This document shows, in pieces, positions 32,250 through 43,696 of a stretch of DNA of 64,000 bases (positions within the stretch are counted from its first letter, which is position 1; each line of letters starts with the position of its first letter). Source of the stretch: Fulvia fulva (taxonomy: Eukaryota; Ascomycota; Dothideomycetes; Mycosphaerellales; Mycosphaerellaceae); contig NC_063015.1 of NCBI RefSeq assembly GCF_020509005.1, positions 248,001 to 312,000 on the forward strand, written 5' to 3'. The translations under genes and the position numbers were made by a program. Below the pieces are notes generated by a model. It was not told the origin of the DNA. It saw only the letters and a list, made by a program, of their open reading frames with translations, and ran no database searches.

Positions 32250-32433
32250 TATTACGGGCAGCCCGCGACCCCTTACTATAGCTACGTCGGCCCGGCTGAA
32301 CCGTGGACCTTCCGTATCGGGTTAGCGCGGCTTAGCTTTACTTTATAACTTCGCCGCGCCTCGCGCTCCTCTTTCGTAGCTTCGTAGAGTAATAACTATC
32401 TCGTTCGGACCCTATAGTACGCGCGCCCTTATA
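32250..32433 (+). repeat. Gypsy 5' LTR (184 bp)
   Basis: Begins TATTACGGG and ends CCCTTATA; the canonical TG...CA ends have become TA...TA, as RIP predicts. It differs from the 3' LTR at a handful of positions, mostly C/T or G/A. The target duplication TACGC lies immediately left. Confidence 0.92.
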
Positions 32434-34830
32434 GTTTGTTCTACTACCCTACCTAGATCGCGGATCTAGGTAAGGGACGCTTAATAATAGGAATAGACAG
32501 AACCGTAGAACTCGAGAATATATAGAGTCGTATTAGAACATAGAATACGGTAAGGCGTATAGCGCGTAGATACCTAGAGAACGTAACGCGGCGATATTAT
32601 TAGTAGGTAGTCGCGCGCTCGTAGATAGTCAGGATATAGGTACCGTTACGCCTCCCCCGAACCTAGATAATATAACTTTATAAATAGCGAACGGCGGCAT
32701 ACTACCGCTACCTAAGCCTAAGGGCAAAAATAAGTAGCGTATATCTCTTTTCCCCGACCTCTCCTCTTCTCCTTAGAGTTAGATATAGGACAATAACCGG
32801 CGGGTTATAGTAGACACCGGTTTCGCGCTATAACAAGAGATTAATAAAGCTTACTAGAAGGCCTTAGAGCGAGAAGAAGGTAGTAAGATTAACTTTATAG
32901 AACTGTTCAAGTTCAAGCTCGAAGAGAACCTAGGCGGCGACCTAGACGAGGTATATCTATTACTCGATAAGGTAGAACATATTCTTGTATCCGAATACTA
33001 GAATGTTACCCTAGACAACCTTACGACCCTTATATTCTAATACCCGAAGACCACCTACGACTTCGTGCTATAAGTAGTTAATACGGCGATTACTAAGGGT
33101 AGACAACTCGATATAATAGAGCGAGCTAACGACCTCTAGAACATCTAGTATACTACGCTATACACCGAATACGACCGTATCTATAAGATACTACGAAGTA
33201 AAGAGCTTGTTATATAGAAAATAGTAGTAGATCTTAAGAGTAAGAAGGATTACGACCTAGCTAAGTTCTAAGAGCTAGAGAAGAAATATAAGGAAGCTAA
33301 TAACCTATATAAGTAGTTTAGCGAGATCTACGAGAAGGAGAAGAAGAAGGCATAAGATGCTAAGGCGAAGAACTAGGCCCTATAACAAGAAGTCGATAAC
33401 CTAAAGGCTCGGCTTAAGGTAGGAGACACTATATAGAACGGAGGTAGGGGCCGCTTAGGCCGCCGACCCTCTCGTTCCCGCCTACGCGAGACCTTACTCG
33501 AGTAGCTAATACGTAAGTATCGCGAAGCTACTAGTAGAGGTAGCGGTAGCGGTAGTAGTAATAACGATAGAGACGACGATAACCGTAGTAATAATAGCCG
33601 AGGACGTAATAACGACCGTCCGCGACTAGGACCTAATAATAGTCGTAACTTAAGAATACGTAACACCCGTACCTAGACACTACTAGTTGACCTTCTAGAA
33701 CGTCTCTTTACTATTAACCGTACCCTTACTCGCGGTATAGAGATCGGTAAGGGTATGCCTAATCCTAAGTACTTTAAGAACGATAACGACCCTGATTTCG
33801 ATAGCTAGTATAGTAGTGTTCTCCTAAAGCTAACTATAGTAACCTTCCGTACTAAGGCAGATAGTCTACGCTTCGTATATAGGTAGACGTAAGGTAATCC
33901 TTAGTAAAGCATTAAGCCGAGGATCCCTATACCTAGACAGTAGTCCTTTAACGAGTTTAAGACTAGAGAAGAGTTATTAGATTAGATAACACGCTAATAT
34001 AGTATACGTAATAAAGGAACTAAGGCTATAGTTAATATTGCTACCTATAAGTAAGAATAAGGCGAGACCTTTATAGCCTTCTATACCCGCTACTCGAAGT
34101 TGCGCGCCTAGATATTATAGACCGATAAGACCGAGCTTATACTATTCCGTAACCGACTAAACCGTAAGTACTTTATTAAGACCTTCGGCGACCGCGAAGT
34201 CGACCGCCGCCTAGATAGTATATAAGACGATATCGAGGAGTATACCGTACTAGACGAGAGCTTCTACGAGACAGATCGACTATACCCGTAGAAGGAGCGC
34301 CCCGTAGTAATAGTAACTCGAACGGTAATAGCGGCTAGAACAACTAGAATAACGGTAACGTAGTTACTAGTACCGCTACCGGTGTAGTAGGTGCCTTAGT
34401 ATAGCGCCTACTACAGTACGCTAGTACTAAGAAGAAGGAGGATCTACCGATATATCTAGAGAACCTACCTACGCTTAACCGTAAGTAGCGCGAAGACCTT
34501 AAGAGGTAGGGTAAGTACTACCGCTACCGTATAGGTTCTTACGTATCGACTAACCCTAAATACCTAATATATAGGTACGATAGCGACTATCGCCTACCGC
34601 GTCTACGTAATACTACGCCGAATCCGAACGCGAACCTTAGTTCCCTAGCCGCCGATCCGTAGTAGGGAAATAGTACGACCGCTACCTAAGCGTAGTAGAT
34701 GGCGGTTACCCGAACTTCCTAGGATAGAAAGAGTATAAGATTAAGAGACACGGAATGTAAGAGACGGTAATAGACTATAGTAAGGAGCTTAAGATATCGG
34801 TATACGTACTAGATAAGTAATAGCTAGCTA

Positions 34831-35781
34831 TATACCCTTATATAGATAGATAGATAGATTTGTTATTCCCCTATTCTAGGACCCTATCCGGCCTATATAG
34901 GTATATATCTATTGTTATATACAAAGGGAAATCCGAATAGGTGAAAACCCTTCCTGCCCCCGACTACTCCTTATCTAGATTAGCTTTCCCTCTGAACGTA
35001 CGTCGTCTATATCACTACTCCGTTAGCCCCCGCTCCTAGCCGGTCTCGTCGCGCTACGTCGTGTCCTCTCTTCCTACACTACTCCTACTAGGCGGTACTG
35101 TTCTAGCTAGCCCTTCTCTAGTATCTAGTTCGTAATACGCCGTAGGTCCTTAGCGTTATTAAGAAGTGCCCTAATCGTCCGGTTCCTCGCCTTTACTATC
35201 TACTCCCCCCTTCCTAGCGACCACCTCGGACAGACGAGGAGTACGTGCTGTACGTTCTAGGAGCGATAGCCGTAGGGGTAGCTAGTATTCGTATATCCTA
35301 AAACCTTCCTCTATAATAGGTACCCCTAGAGGCCGATGTGTTTGCTTTGTAGTTAGGTTGCTATACTACTCTATGCCCTCGTAAGGCGGGAGTAGATAAG
35401 CTTCGGGGGGTGCTTGACCGCGGATTTTATAGCTAACCATTCCTTAGGTTGTCCCGCTAGCTAAGGGCGTCTACTATGCCCTACAACCTAGTTATTCCAC
35501 CTCTCTTTCTATAGTTGCTCTATAAACGATTTCTTACCTTCCTATTATATTACTAGCTGTTCGTCTCTTACCCTATAGTTCGGCTCGTTTCCGGGTCAAA
35601 TGCCCTTATACGCTAGTACTGATTCGCGGGCCCTTACGACTATACTAGCGATGACCTTCTATACTAGGTACTATACCGACTTGCCTAAGTAGGAGGTCCG
35701 TAGTCCCTAGATATATAGGTCGATCGGCGGTATAGCGGTCTCGTGCTTAAGTATCCTCGTTAGTATTATACCCTTATATAG
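34831..35781 (-). mobile_element. LINE-B fragment, 5'-truncated, nested in the Gypsy element
   Basis: Element 34846-35766 (about 0.92 kb), flanked by the 15 bp duplication TATACCCTTATATAG (34831-34845, 35767-35781). It is the reverse complement of the 3' end of the full LINE-B at 48155-53127, sharing the (ATCT)n tail (here as AGATAGATAGATAG at the left edge), AACAATAGATATATAC-type 3' UTR words and the C-terminal coding region. 5' truncation with a long target duplication is typical of abortive reverse transcription by non-LTR elements. Confidence 0.88.
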
Positions 35782-38700
35782 TGTTACCCGTAATAATATA
35801 ATATAGAAAGGCTCGAGGCCTTATAGATTCTACTTCTACCTCTCTCTTTCTTAACTAGAAATTTATACGTAAATATATAATACCCCTAACCCCTTTAACG
35901 TAGAGCCGACGACTAATACTAGGAGATAGAACGGCTACTACGCGGCAGATTATACACGCGGCCCTTATAGACGTAGTTATCGGCGATTATTACGAGTAAA
36001 TATTATACTACGTTACCGACCTCGAATACGACATCGCCTTTAGCCTACCGTAGCTTATAGCGTATAACCTAAACATCTTCTAGGAGATAGGCGAGGTGGC
36101 ATTTAGATCGGATTACTGCTTTAGTCACTATCTATAGAATAAGACATCGACAATAGTATAATCCCTAAACTACCGCGAGAAGAAGAAGTAGGTACTAGTA
36201 CGGTACGGACTAGAGCTCTTTACTAGAGAAGTAGCGAGCTTTATAGTAGGAGGGGTAGAGCTAAACGTCTTATTATATAACCTAGAAGACATAGACGATA
36301 AAGAAGTAGACTACTAGGGCGTTTCTTAACGCGCGTAGGGGATATACGCGTACCGGCCTAGGGCTAAGTACTTCTACATTATGCCTACTAGGCGTAAGAG
36401 CGACGGCGGAGAGCTTAAGCTAAGTGTAATAGCTACTAATAATCTAGACCAATTCTTAAACAAGTAGTTTAATCACAACCCGAAGGAGAAGTTACCGCCG
36501 ATATACTACAATATTACGGACACTTTCTTAGCTAAGGATTATAAAGGACTCCTACCTTACTAACTAGGCGTAGATTATAAGATTTATTTTAAGCCTAATA
36601 GTCTATAAGAGCTACTATACCGTAAGCCCTACGGCCTAGCTAAGAAGGAGAACGAGGTAGTTAAGAAATAGCTAGACGAGTAAACATCTAAAGGGAAGGT
36701 ACGGAAAGTAGAGCAAAAGACGAGCTAGTCTCCTATACTAGTACTAGTAGTACGTAAGCCTAGAGGTAGGCTACGTGTTTATATCGACTATAGAGGATTA
36801 AATACGATCACTATTAAGAACCGGTATCCGATTCCCTTGATATAAGAGACGCTTAACCGTATATACGGTAAGAAGTACTTTACGAAGCTAGACATTATAG
36901 TAGCCTTTAACAAGTTACGGATAGCTAAAGGGTACGAGTAGTTAACGGCGTTTACGACACGATACGGTATCTACGAGTGTCTAGTATTACCATTCGGCTT
37001 ATATAACGGACTAGCATCGTTCTAATTATATATTAATAAGGTCTTATAAGAACACCTAGACGACTTTATATCGGGCTACCTAGATAACGTGCTTATTTTT
37101 AGTAATACCTTAGAGGAGTATATTAAACACGTATAGAAGGTTCTTACTAAGCTACGCGATATAGGACTTATAGTAGACATCGATAAAAGCGAATTCTACT
37201 AATAGAAGGTAAAGTATCTTAGGCTAATTATAACCCCTAATAGTATCGAGATAGACCCTAAGAAACTCGAATATATTTAGACATAGGAAGCTCCTAAGAA
37301 CCTGAAGGATATATTGGCCTTCCTTAGATTTACTAACTTCTATAGGCGGTTTATTGAAGTATTTTCGCGTATAGCTACTCCTCTTACAAACCTGACCAAG
37401 TCGGACAGACTAAGCAATTATAAGAACAGAAGGATTTCATAGTTACTAGATTACTAACGAGCCTTTAACAATTTGAAAGCTACGTTTAGCAAAGCCGGTA
37501 TACTCGTACATTACGTACTAGGTAGGGAAACAGTAGTAGAGACAGATTCTTTAGATTTTATAAACGCCGGCGTACTTTCGTAGTATAACGAGAATAGTAT
37601 ACTATATCCTATAGCCTTCTACTCGAAGAAGTTAAGTCTATAGGAGTGCAATTATGAAATCTATAATAAGGAACTATTAGCTATTATTAAGGCTTTTAAG
37701 TAATAGAGACCCAAGCTTACCTACGAGGTAGATAATAAGGACTTATAGCTAGTCAAGATTTATACCGACTATAAGAACCTAGAATACTTTATAAAGACAA
37801 AGTAGCTAAATCGGCGACAAGCGCGTTAGGCTAAGTTCTTATTATAGTTCAACTTCAAGATAATATACCGTCTAGGACTTTAAGGTATAAAGCTAGACAG
37901 CCTAACAAGACGTAGCTAGGACCTTCCGTAGAGGGTAGACGACCCTAGGAACTAGCATTAGTATTAGACATTACTACCTCCTAAGCGATTCCTTAAGATC
38001 GCCTTACTATAGGCAATAGTAGAAGAGGAACTAGTATAGCTAAACCCTAAAGCTGAAGAGTTTATGCCTATAGAACGAGATACGCCTACTAAATAACCGG
38101 CGACGCGTAAAAGTTAGCGGGAAGCCGAACTTAAGTATCGAATGTCGACGGCGTACGTAACCGATAACGAGCTTAAGACCGCAACTAAGGACCTATAGAA
38201 AGACCGCACTCCTATACTCCTATAGAGAGCGAATATTCACCTAGCACACTATAAAGTAGATAGCGACCTACTATATATTCGAAATCAATACGACGGCTAG
38301 AGCTTATAGGTACTAAATGACTAAGCCTTATAGACTAGGATAATTAAGATAAACTATAACGCTCTAGTAGTAGGCTATCTAGGACGAGCTCGTACTTATA
38401 AACTCGTAGTACGTGAATTCTACTAGCCTAGATTAGCGAGATCCGTACGTAGATATACCGCGAATTGCCGTACCTACCGTATAACAAAATCTCTACACTC
38501 CTAGCCACTAGGATTATTATAGCTACTTCCTGTTCTAGATCGGCCTTAGAAACACATTGTAGTCGACTTTGTTATCGGACTCCTAGATAGTACTCTTAAC
38601 GGTATAGTCTATAATAACATTATGACCGTTACTAATAGGCTTACTAAGGAAGTCGAGCTAATCCCTATTAGCGCGATAATAGCACCGAATGCGGCAAGGC

Positions 38701-40201
38701 TTTTCCTTAAATATATGTTCTGTCGGCGCGGGTTTCCTAACACTATTATATTAGACCGTAGTAAGCAGTAGGTTACTACCTTCTAGAAGAAACTCTATAA
38801 GATACTCCGTACAAATCGTAAGCTAAGTTCTTCGTATCACCTAGAAACTAATAGATAGTTAGAACGTACTAACTAGGCGATAGAACAGTATCTTCGTATA
38901 TTCACTAATAAGGTATAGGATGACTAGGTAGAATGGCTATACCTTACTTAGTTCGCGATTAATAATTACCTATCTAAGACTACTAGTATGTCGCCGTTCT
39001 ACGCTACCTTAGGCTATAACCCTAAGTTTATAGAGCGAGTTGACCTGAACGCTAGAAAGGAGGAAGGACTAACTACTCTCTAGCGACTAGATACGCGATC
39101 AGCAGAAACCTTTATACGTCGAATTTGCGAGCTTTATAAGCACCTTTAAGAGAATATTCGAATGTCATAAGCTCTCTAAGTAGAAGTAGCAAACCGCTAC
39201 CGAAGCATTCCTCTAGACTATAAGGTAGGTAATTAGGTATATCTTAGTACTAAGAACATCCGTACGACTCGACTATCTAAGAAGCTAGATAGGAGATATA
39301 CCGGCCCTTACTAGATTACGGAAGTCATACCGGCTAGACTCTCTTATCGACTAAAACTATTAGACGCTCTAGTAGGACTTAATAACTGCTTCTATACCTT
39401 ACTACTATAACGAGCCGACCACCCCGATTTCCTACTACTTAAAGAGTAGTATCTAGCGCCGCTACTACCGATAACTATCGAACCTAATACTACCGAGGCT
39501 AATATAGTAGCCGATATAGTAGTAGTACCTACGTATATATACGAGGTAGAAAGGATCCTTAATATATATACCCGTAAGCGGGTAGGTAAGGTAAAGAAGG
39601 GGTATAAGCGTAAGGTAGATATATAGTATAAGGTGAAATAGGCTAGATATTAGAACGAGAAGGATAGTAAGACCTAGTAACCTATAGAGGACATACTTAA
39701 ACACGTAGCCGCCGCTATTATAGACTTTTACTATAACCGGCCGGAGTTGTCTACGTCTATAGGCTTCGTAGCTCTATCTAACTAGTCCCTACTGGCTACT
39801 AAGGTGCTCGGGCTTAATACGATTAGGGTTATTCCGAAAGACACCGTTACGAATAAGTCGCCTCGAGCCTTATCTCTAATAGAATCTGCTCCGTATATAT
39901 TCGATACTCGAGTAGAGCCTATAGAGCCTATAATAATACCTAACTTTAGTTATAAGGATTATACGCGAGTACTAGCCGAAGACAGACTTAGGTCTAGGGC
40001 AAGCTAGCTAACTAGGTAATAGGTTTCTCGAAGGAAGCCGGTCGAGGATAGTCTTAATAGAGCGAATACGATGTTATCGGATAACGATAGAGTACTAGAG
40101 GATAATTAGGCGTTCGCGCAATTATAGAGCTCGATAGGCAAGTGGCCTTATAAGGTGGATAACGCTTAGAGGACTAAGGCGTGTTTTGGGAGGGGGGGTA
40201 C

Positions 40202-40385
40202 TATTACGGGTAGCCCGCGACCCCTTACTATAGCTACGTTAGCCCGGCTGAACCGCGGACCTTCCGTATCGGGTTAGCGCGGCTTAGCTTTACTTTATAA
40301 CTTCGCCGCGCCTCGCGCTCCTCTTTCGTAGCTTCGTAGAATAACAACTATCTCGTTCGGACCCTATAGTACTCGCGCCCTTATA
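40202..40385 (+). repeat. Gypsy 3' LTR (184 bp)
   Basis: Same termini as the 5' LTR at 32250, followed directly by the second TACGC. After that the hAT transposase reading resumes. Confidence 0.92.
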
Positions 40386-41869
40386 TACGCTCTTTAGTAA
40401 GTACGTAGGCGATATTACGTAGGGCTTTGAAGACGAGCTTGTCGCTATTAAATCGATTAAAGAGGCTAATCTACTACTATAGCGAAAGCGAGGGCCTATC
40501 GGTAAGCTTTACTACGTACTATGTTTTATTGACTCGTTACCTTAGCGCCTAGAGCTATTAGATTAACTACAACTTGACCTTATTACTCTAACGAAGCCGG
40601 ATAGCGCTTAAGATATATACGGCATTATCTACGCTATCGAGACACGCTAGAATAGCTATGTCGATAGTGCCGAGAGAGCCGCGTACCTAATACTAGCTAT
40701 CGACGAGTTTATACGCCGAGAAGTCGATAGCTAGTATAACTACCTACGCCGCTATATAGAGCGCGGTATAGAGCCTAGTCGTAAACCTCCTTCGATCGTA
40801 CGCGATGCCCTTACCGCTAACGATTAGACTGTTATTAAGCGATATATCGAGATCCTTCGGCCGTTAAAGGACGTAACGATGACTCTATAAGGTAATGCCG
40901 GCGGCAACTTCGGTATAATCTAGTAGGTACTACCTACTTTCGCTCGCGTAATACAATACTTCGAAGAGTAGCGAGAGAGGTATCCACTTTAGCCACTACG
41001 GCGTACACTACCGCGGTCTCGAATAACAGCTAATACAATACTTAAACGAGTGTCGGATAAAGAGCTCGAGCTGCCCTTAACCGTAGAGGGTCACTTCTCT
41101 ATAGCGATCAACCTTACTTAGTAGAAGATAAGTAAATACTTTATACGATTAGACGACACGCCTATGTACGTAGTAGCAGTCGTATTACACCTAGGAATGA
41201 AGTAGCGTTAGCTTGAGTATAACGAAAGCGATAGCCGCTTCGGTCCTACTAATACGTGGATTATAGGCCGTAAGAAAGAGGTACGAGGCTCTAGCTAACC
41301 TATAAGCCGGTCACGATCAAGAAGAAGCAGCCGCAACAGTCCTTATACCTTGCCGTCGATAAGGGCCTCGTCGAAGATTACGAGAGCGACGAAGATTGCG
41401 CTTAACGAGGTCTCGATAAGATAGAGCAGTATATACGCCTACCGCGGTGCCCTGAAGCTGAGCTTGCTATTACTGATTCACCTATCAAGTATTAGGTTGA
41501 TAAGCTACCGCAATGGCCTAGTCTAGTACGAATAGCGCTCGATATCTACTGCTGCCCTATAATAAGTAATGAGCCGGAGCGACAGTTTAGTCAAGCAGGT
41601 GATATTCTTACACCGAAGTGAAGGCACATGGTAGCAAGCCCTATTAACAACCTAATGACCTTGAAAAGCTGGTGCAAGCAAGGGGTGATAACGATTGAGA
41701 AAGAGCTGTTTAATAGGGTGAGAACTCCGGCAACAACACCTCCGACAGCAACACCAGCAACGACGACGATATAGGTCTTAGCACGTCACAAGTTGAGCAA
41801 CCAAGGCAAGTCAGATGCTGTGTTATCACGTGTAAGGCAAGTCACGAGCTAGCAGGGTACAAACAATCA

Positions 41870-41877
41870 AGTCATTC
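41870..41877. repeat. Probable hAT target-site duplication, right copy
   Basis: AGTCATTC, matching 30885-30892. Beyond it the sequence has normal gene-space composition. Confidence 0.65.
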
Positions 41878-42191
41878 ACCTCATTTTTGACTCGTTTGTT
41901 TGTTGATCAGTCTGAATGGAAGTTGGTGGCCGATGGAATTGCAGAGGATACGACCTGTTTCTTGGGTCTGTGTCAGATATATCCATGCCCGATTGGGCGA
42001 TTGGTGGTATGAACAGTGAGTATAAGAGTGTGCGTTCACCTAACTTTCTCCCGTCTCTCATCACAATCATAACCTCGCAACAGTCTTCGACACCAGCTGA
42101 ACTTACACTTCCCGGTACGATATCACATTTCCTTCTCTCCACAATCGTCGTACTCCTTGCTGACGACCATCTCAAGCATCCCTCCATCAAC
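41878..42191. promoter_or_regulatory. Upstream region of the small secreted peptide gene
   Basis: 314 bases between the hAT edge and the ATG at 42192. It includes a pyrimidine/CA-rich stretch just before the start (CATCTCAAGCATCCCTCCAT) typical of fungal leaders, and GTATAAGAG at about 42020 that could act as a TATA element. The promoter therefore lies directly beside a transposon. Confidence 0.45.
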
Positions 42192-42390
42192 ATGAACCCC
42201 TCCACCATCATCGCCTTCATGGCAACCCTCCTCATGGCCTCGGTCATCGCCAGCCCAGCCGGCGAGAACGGCATCGTCAAACGCTACGACTGCAAGGATT
42301 GTGTTCGCGGTCCATGCGAGTGTGGTGAGTCCACTCTAGGTATCTCAGTAGTGGCATGTTGGCTGACTGGATGCTGTAGATGATGATTGA
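42192..42390 (+). CDS. Small secreted Cys-rich peptide precursor with Kex2-like site
   Basis: Exons 42192-42324 and 42380-42390 give 47 residues. The 55 nt intron has a strong GTGAGT donor, a GGCTGACTGG branch point and a TGTAG acceptor. Residues 1-20 (MNPSTIIAFMATLLMASVIA) form a clear signal peptide. SPAGENGIVKR follows, ending in a dibasic Kex2-type site, leaving a mature peptide beginning YDCKDCVRGPCEC and ending in three Asp. If the intron is retained, the same frame instead continues GESTLGISVVACWLTGCCR, giving a 63-residue precursor with seven cysteines in the mature part. Both forms are plausible for a secreted signalling, antimicrobial or effector-like peptide. No family is recognised. 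The gene sits 315 bp from the hAT element. Confidence 0.65.
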
Positions 42391-42525
42391 ACGACGCCGG
42401 GAGTTCTCGAAGGGCTAGTAGCGGCGGGAGATAGTGATAGACGGAGTAGTCGTGACGGAGCACAATACAAGACAAATTCGTTCAGACCTCAAGGTCTCAA
42501 GGATTCCAGACCCTGTCCGCTTGTG

Positions 42526-43696
42526 TCAGGATCGTGTGTAGTACACAACGCGAGCTGCATTTCTTGCTTTTGCGAGTGTCCCGGGGTCGAAATCCAAGTA
42601 GTCTTGCTTGCCTATCGTGATTCGAGCCAGGTCGTTCTCATACTCATCTTCTCCAGCAGTATCTTGATCGTCACGATCCATCCAGTCTAGCCAATCTCTC
42701 ATTCCCTGCGCCAAGGTACAGCAAATCCTACTCCGTTCTCTGGACTCTCCCACGCTAGCCAAGAGGGGTAGTATCGGCCATTCCACGTAAAACAACTCCC
42801 AGCCGTGTCCTCCATGCTCGAATACCTCCTCGCCTCCAAAGCCGTAATCCAATGAACACAGGCATTCCTCGGATTCGGCCTTTTACCATTCATCCAGACC
42901 AACTCCCGTCCATGCAGCTCGCGACACAGCAGTCTCCTACCATAGCCCACATCTATGGAGAAGTCCATGACACTCTCATCCAGGATCACGAACTTGTACT
43001 CTTGCCTTCCATGGTGTACTCTCGAAGGTACGAGAGTCGCGAGCCGCTCTGTGAAAAAGTTGGCGAGAGTCCGGTCCATCACGATGTAGTTTCCCCAGTC
43101 CCAGAGGATATCTGGACCGGATGAGGCCGGGAGATCAAAAGGCTGTGCGGCCGTGTTGTGGCCGAAGCAGATGGGGACGAGTTATACGGCGGTGATGTTC
43201 CATGCATGTCGTAAGACCTGGATGATTGGACACCAGTGGTGTGCTGGATCGCTGGCTAGTGTTACGTCGAGATGGACGTTCGGAGGATCGTAAGTAGCAT
43301 ATACCTTCTGCGCGATCTCGTCCTCGTCTTCCCTGCTCTGTTTCGGGAGCACGTAGATCTGGTTCAAATTACCCTGTCGGATGCGGATGGAGGTACCGGT
43401 GGTACGAGATAGATTCCCCAATGCCCTACTTGCAAGGTCTCTGTCAAAGCGAAATCCCCAGAGATCGTTCGCAACGGGACGCTCGAGGGAGGCTTCATCT
43501 TGTAGGAGCTCTCTCATGACTTTTCCTCCGCAGTGTTGGTAGAAAAGTATTAAGTGGATGGCATAAATCTGAAACTCCAGGCCGCGTACTAGCTCTTCGT
43601 AATGGCCACGGTGATGGCGGGAGCGAACTTCGCGCAAGTGCCGCAGGTAGCATGCCAGATAAGCTCTCATGCGCTTGAAGAGGCTCGAGTGGGTCT
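42526..43696 (-). pseudogene. Uncharacterised gene, 3' part, broken by LINE-A copy 2
   Basis: The minus-strand frame runs from the LINE junction at 43696 through RMRAYLACYLRHLREVRSRH, then QIYAIHLILFYQHCGGKVM, and ASDPAHHWCPIIQVLRHAWN. It meets TAA at 43182-43184 (CAA likely ancestral), continues in the same frame through FFTERLATLVPSRVHHGRQE and FVILDESVMDFSIDVGYGRR, then shifts frame near 42850 into EHGGHGWELFYVEWPILPLL and on to the stop at 42526. Protein-like character is strong but I recognise no family. The 5' part must lie beyond the right edge of the window, since LINE-A and the elements nested in it fill everything to 64000. Confidence 0.65.

Larger units (their letters stand above)
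32250..40385 (+). mobile_element. Gypsy-type LTR retrotransposon (8.1 kb) inserted in the hAT transposase
   Basis: Bounded by 184 bp LTRs and the 5 bp target duplication TACGC (32245-32249 and 40386-40390). Plus strand order: gag at about 32640-34800; protease at about 35900-36250; reverse transcriptase with [20 protein letters not shown] (near 36770) and the YLDD box now YLDN (near 37070); RNase H with ETDSLDF (near 37545) and ECNYEIYNKELLAIIKAF; and integrase from about 38230, with the zinc region around RYTANCRTYRITKSL and DFVIGLLDSTLNG. The order RT-RNaseH-integrase is diagnostic for Gypsy. A LINE-B fragment (34846-35766) sits between gag and protease. No frame survives because of TAG/TAA stops. 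Confidence 0.92.
30893..41869 (+). mobile_element. hAT-family DNA transposon, RIP-mutated, interrupted by a Gypsy element
   Basis: The transposase reads on the plus strand in two blocks, about 31300-32244 and 40391-41773. Left block: a BED-type region around 31400-31560, then KNKLVLLRLVTYFIIKNGK and VEYKIGYFITNNASNNPKVI, the hAT 'GY---DNA-NN' catalytic region with Asp changed to Asn, as RIP would do. Right block: the hATC dimerisation domain near 41480-41680, with ALDIYCCPIISNEPERQFS, then QAGDILTP and SPINNLMTLKSWCKQGV. The ends share weak GTTTGYA-containing inverted repeats, and an 8 bp duplication flanks the whole. The interior is full of TAG/TAA, while the outer 300 bases on both sides retain normal CpA/TpG. 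Confidence 0.85.

Noticed and set aside
33373..33666. 97-residue Leu/Arg/Ser-rich ORF on the minus strand
   Set aside because: It is an antisense artefact inside RIP-mutated Gypsy gag, where removal of CpA leaves one frame free of stops. No protein character.
34846..34866. GATA-type microsatellite
   Set aside because: It is the tail of the inserted LINE-B copy, also present at 53127, not an independent locus.
39465..40007. ORFs of 79 and 67 residues near the Gypsy 3' end
   Set aside because: Short open stretches in mutated repeat sequence; Tyr/Leu/Ile-rich composition results from TA enrichment.
31240..41560. AT/TA-rich periodic texture as a possible centromere or satellite
   Set aside because: Explained by identifiable hAT, Gypsy and LINE domains with RIP; no tandem satellite unit.
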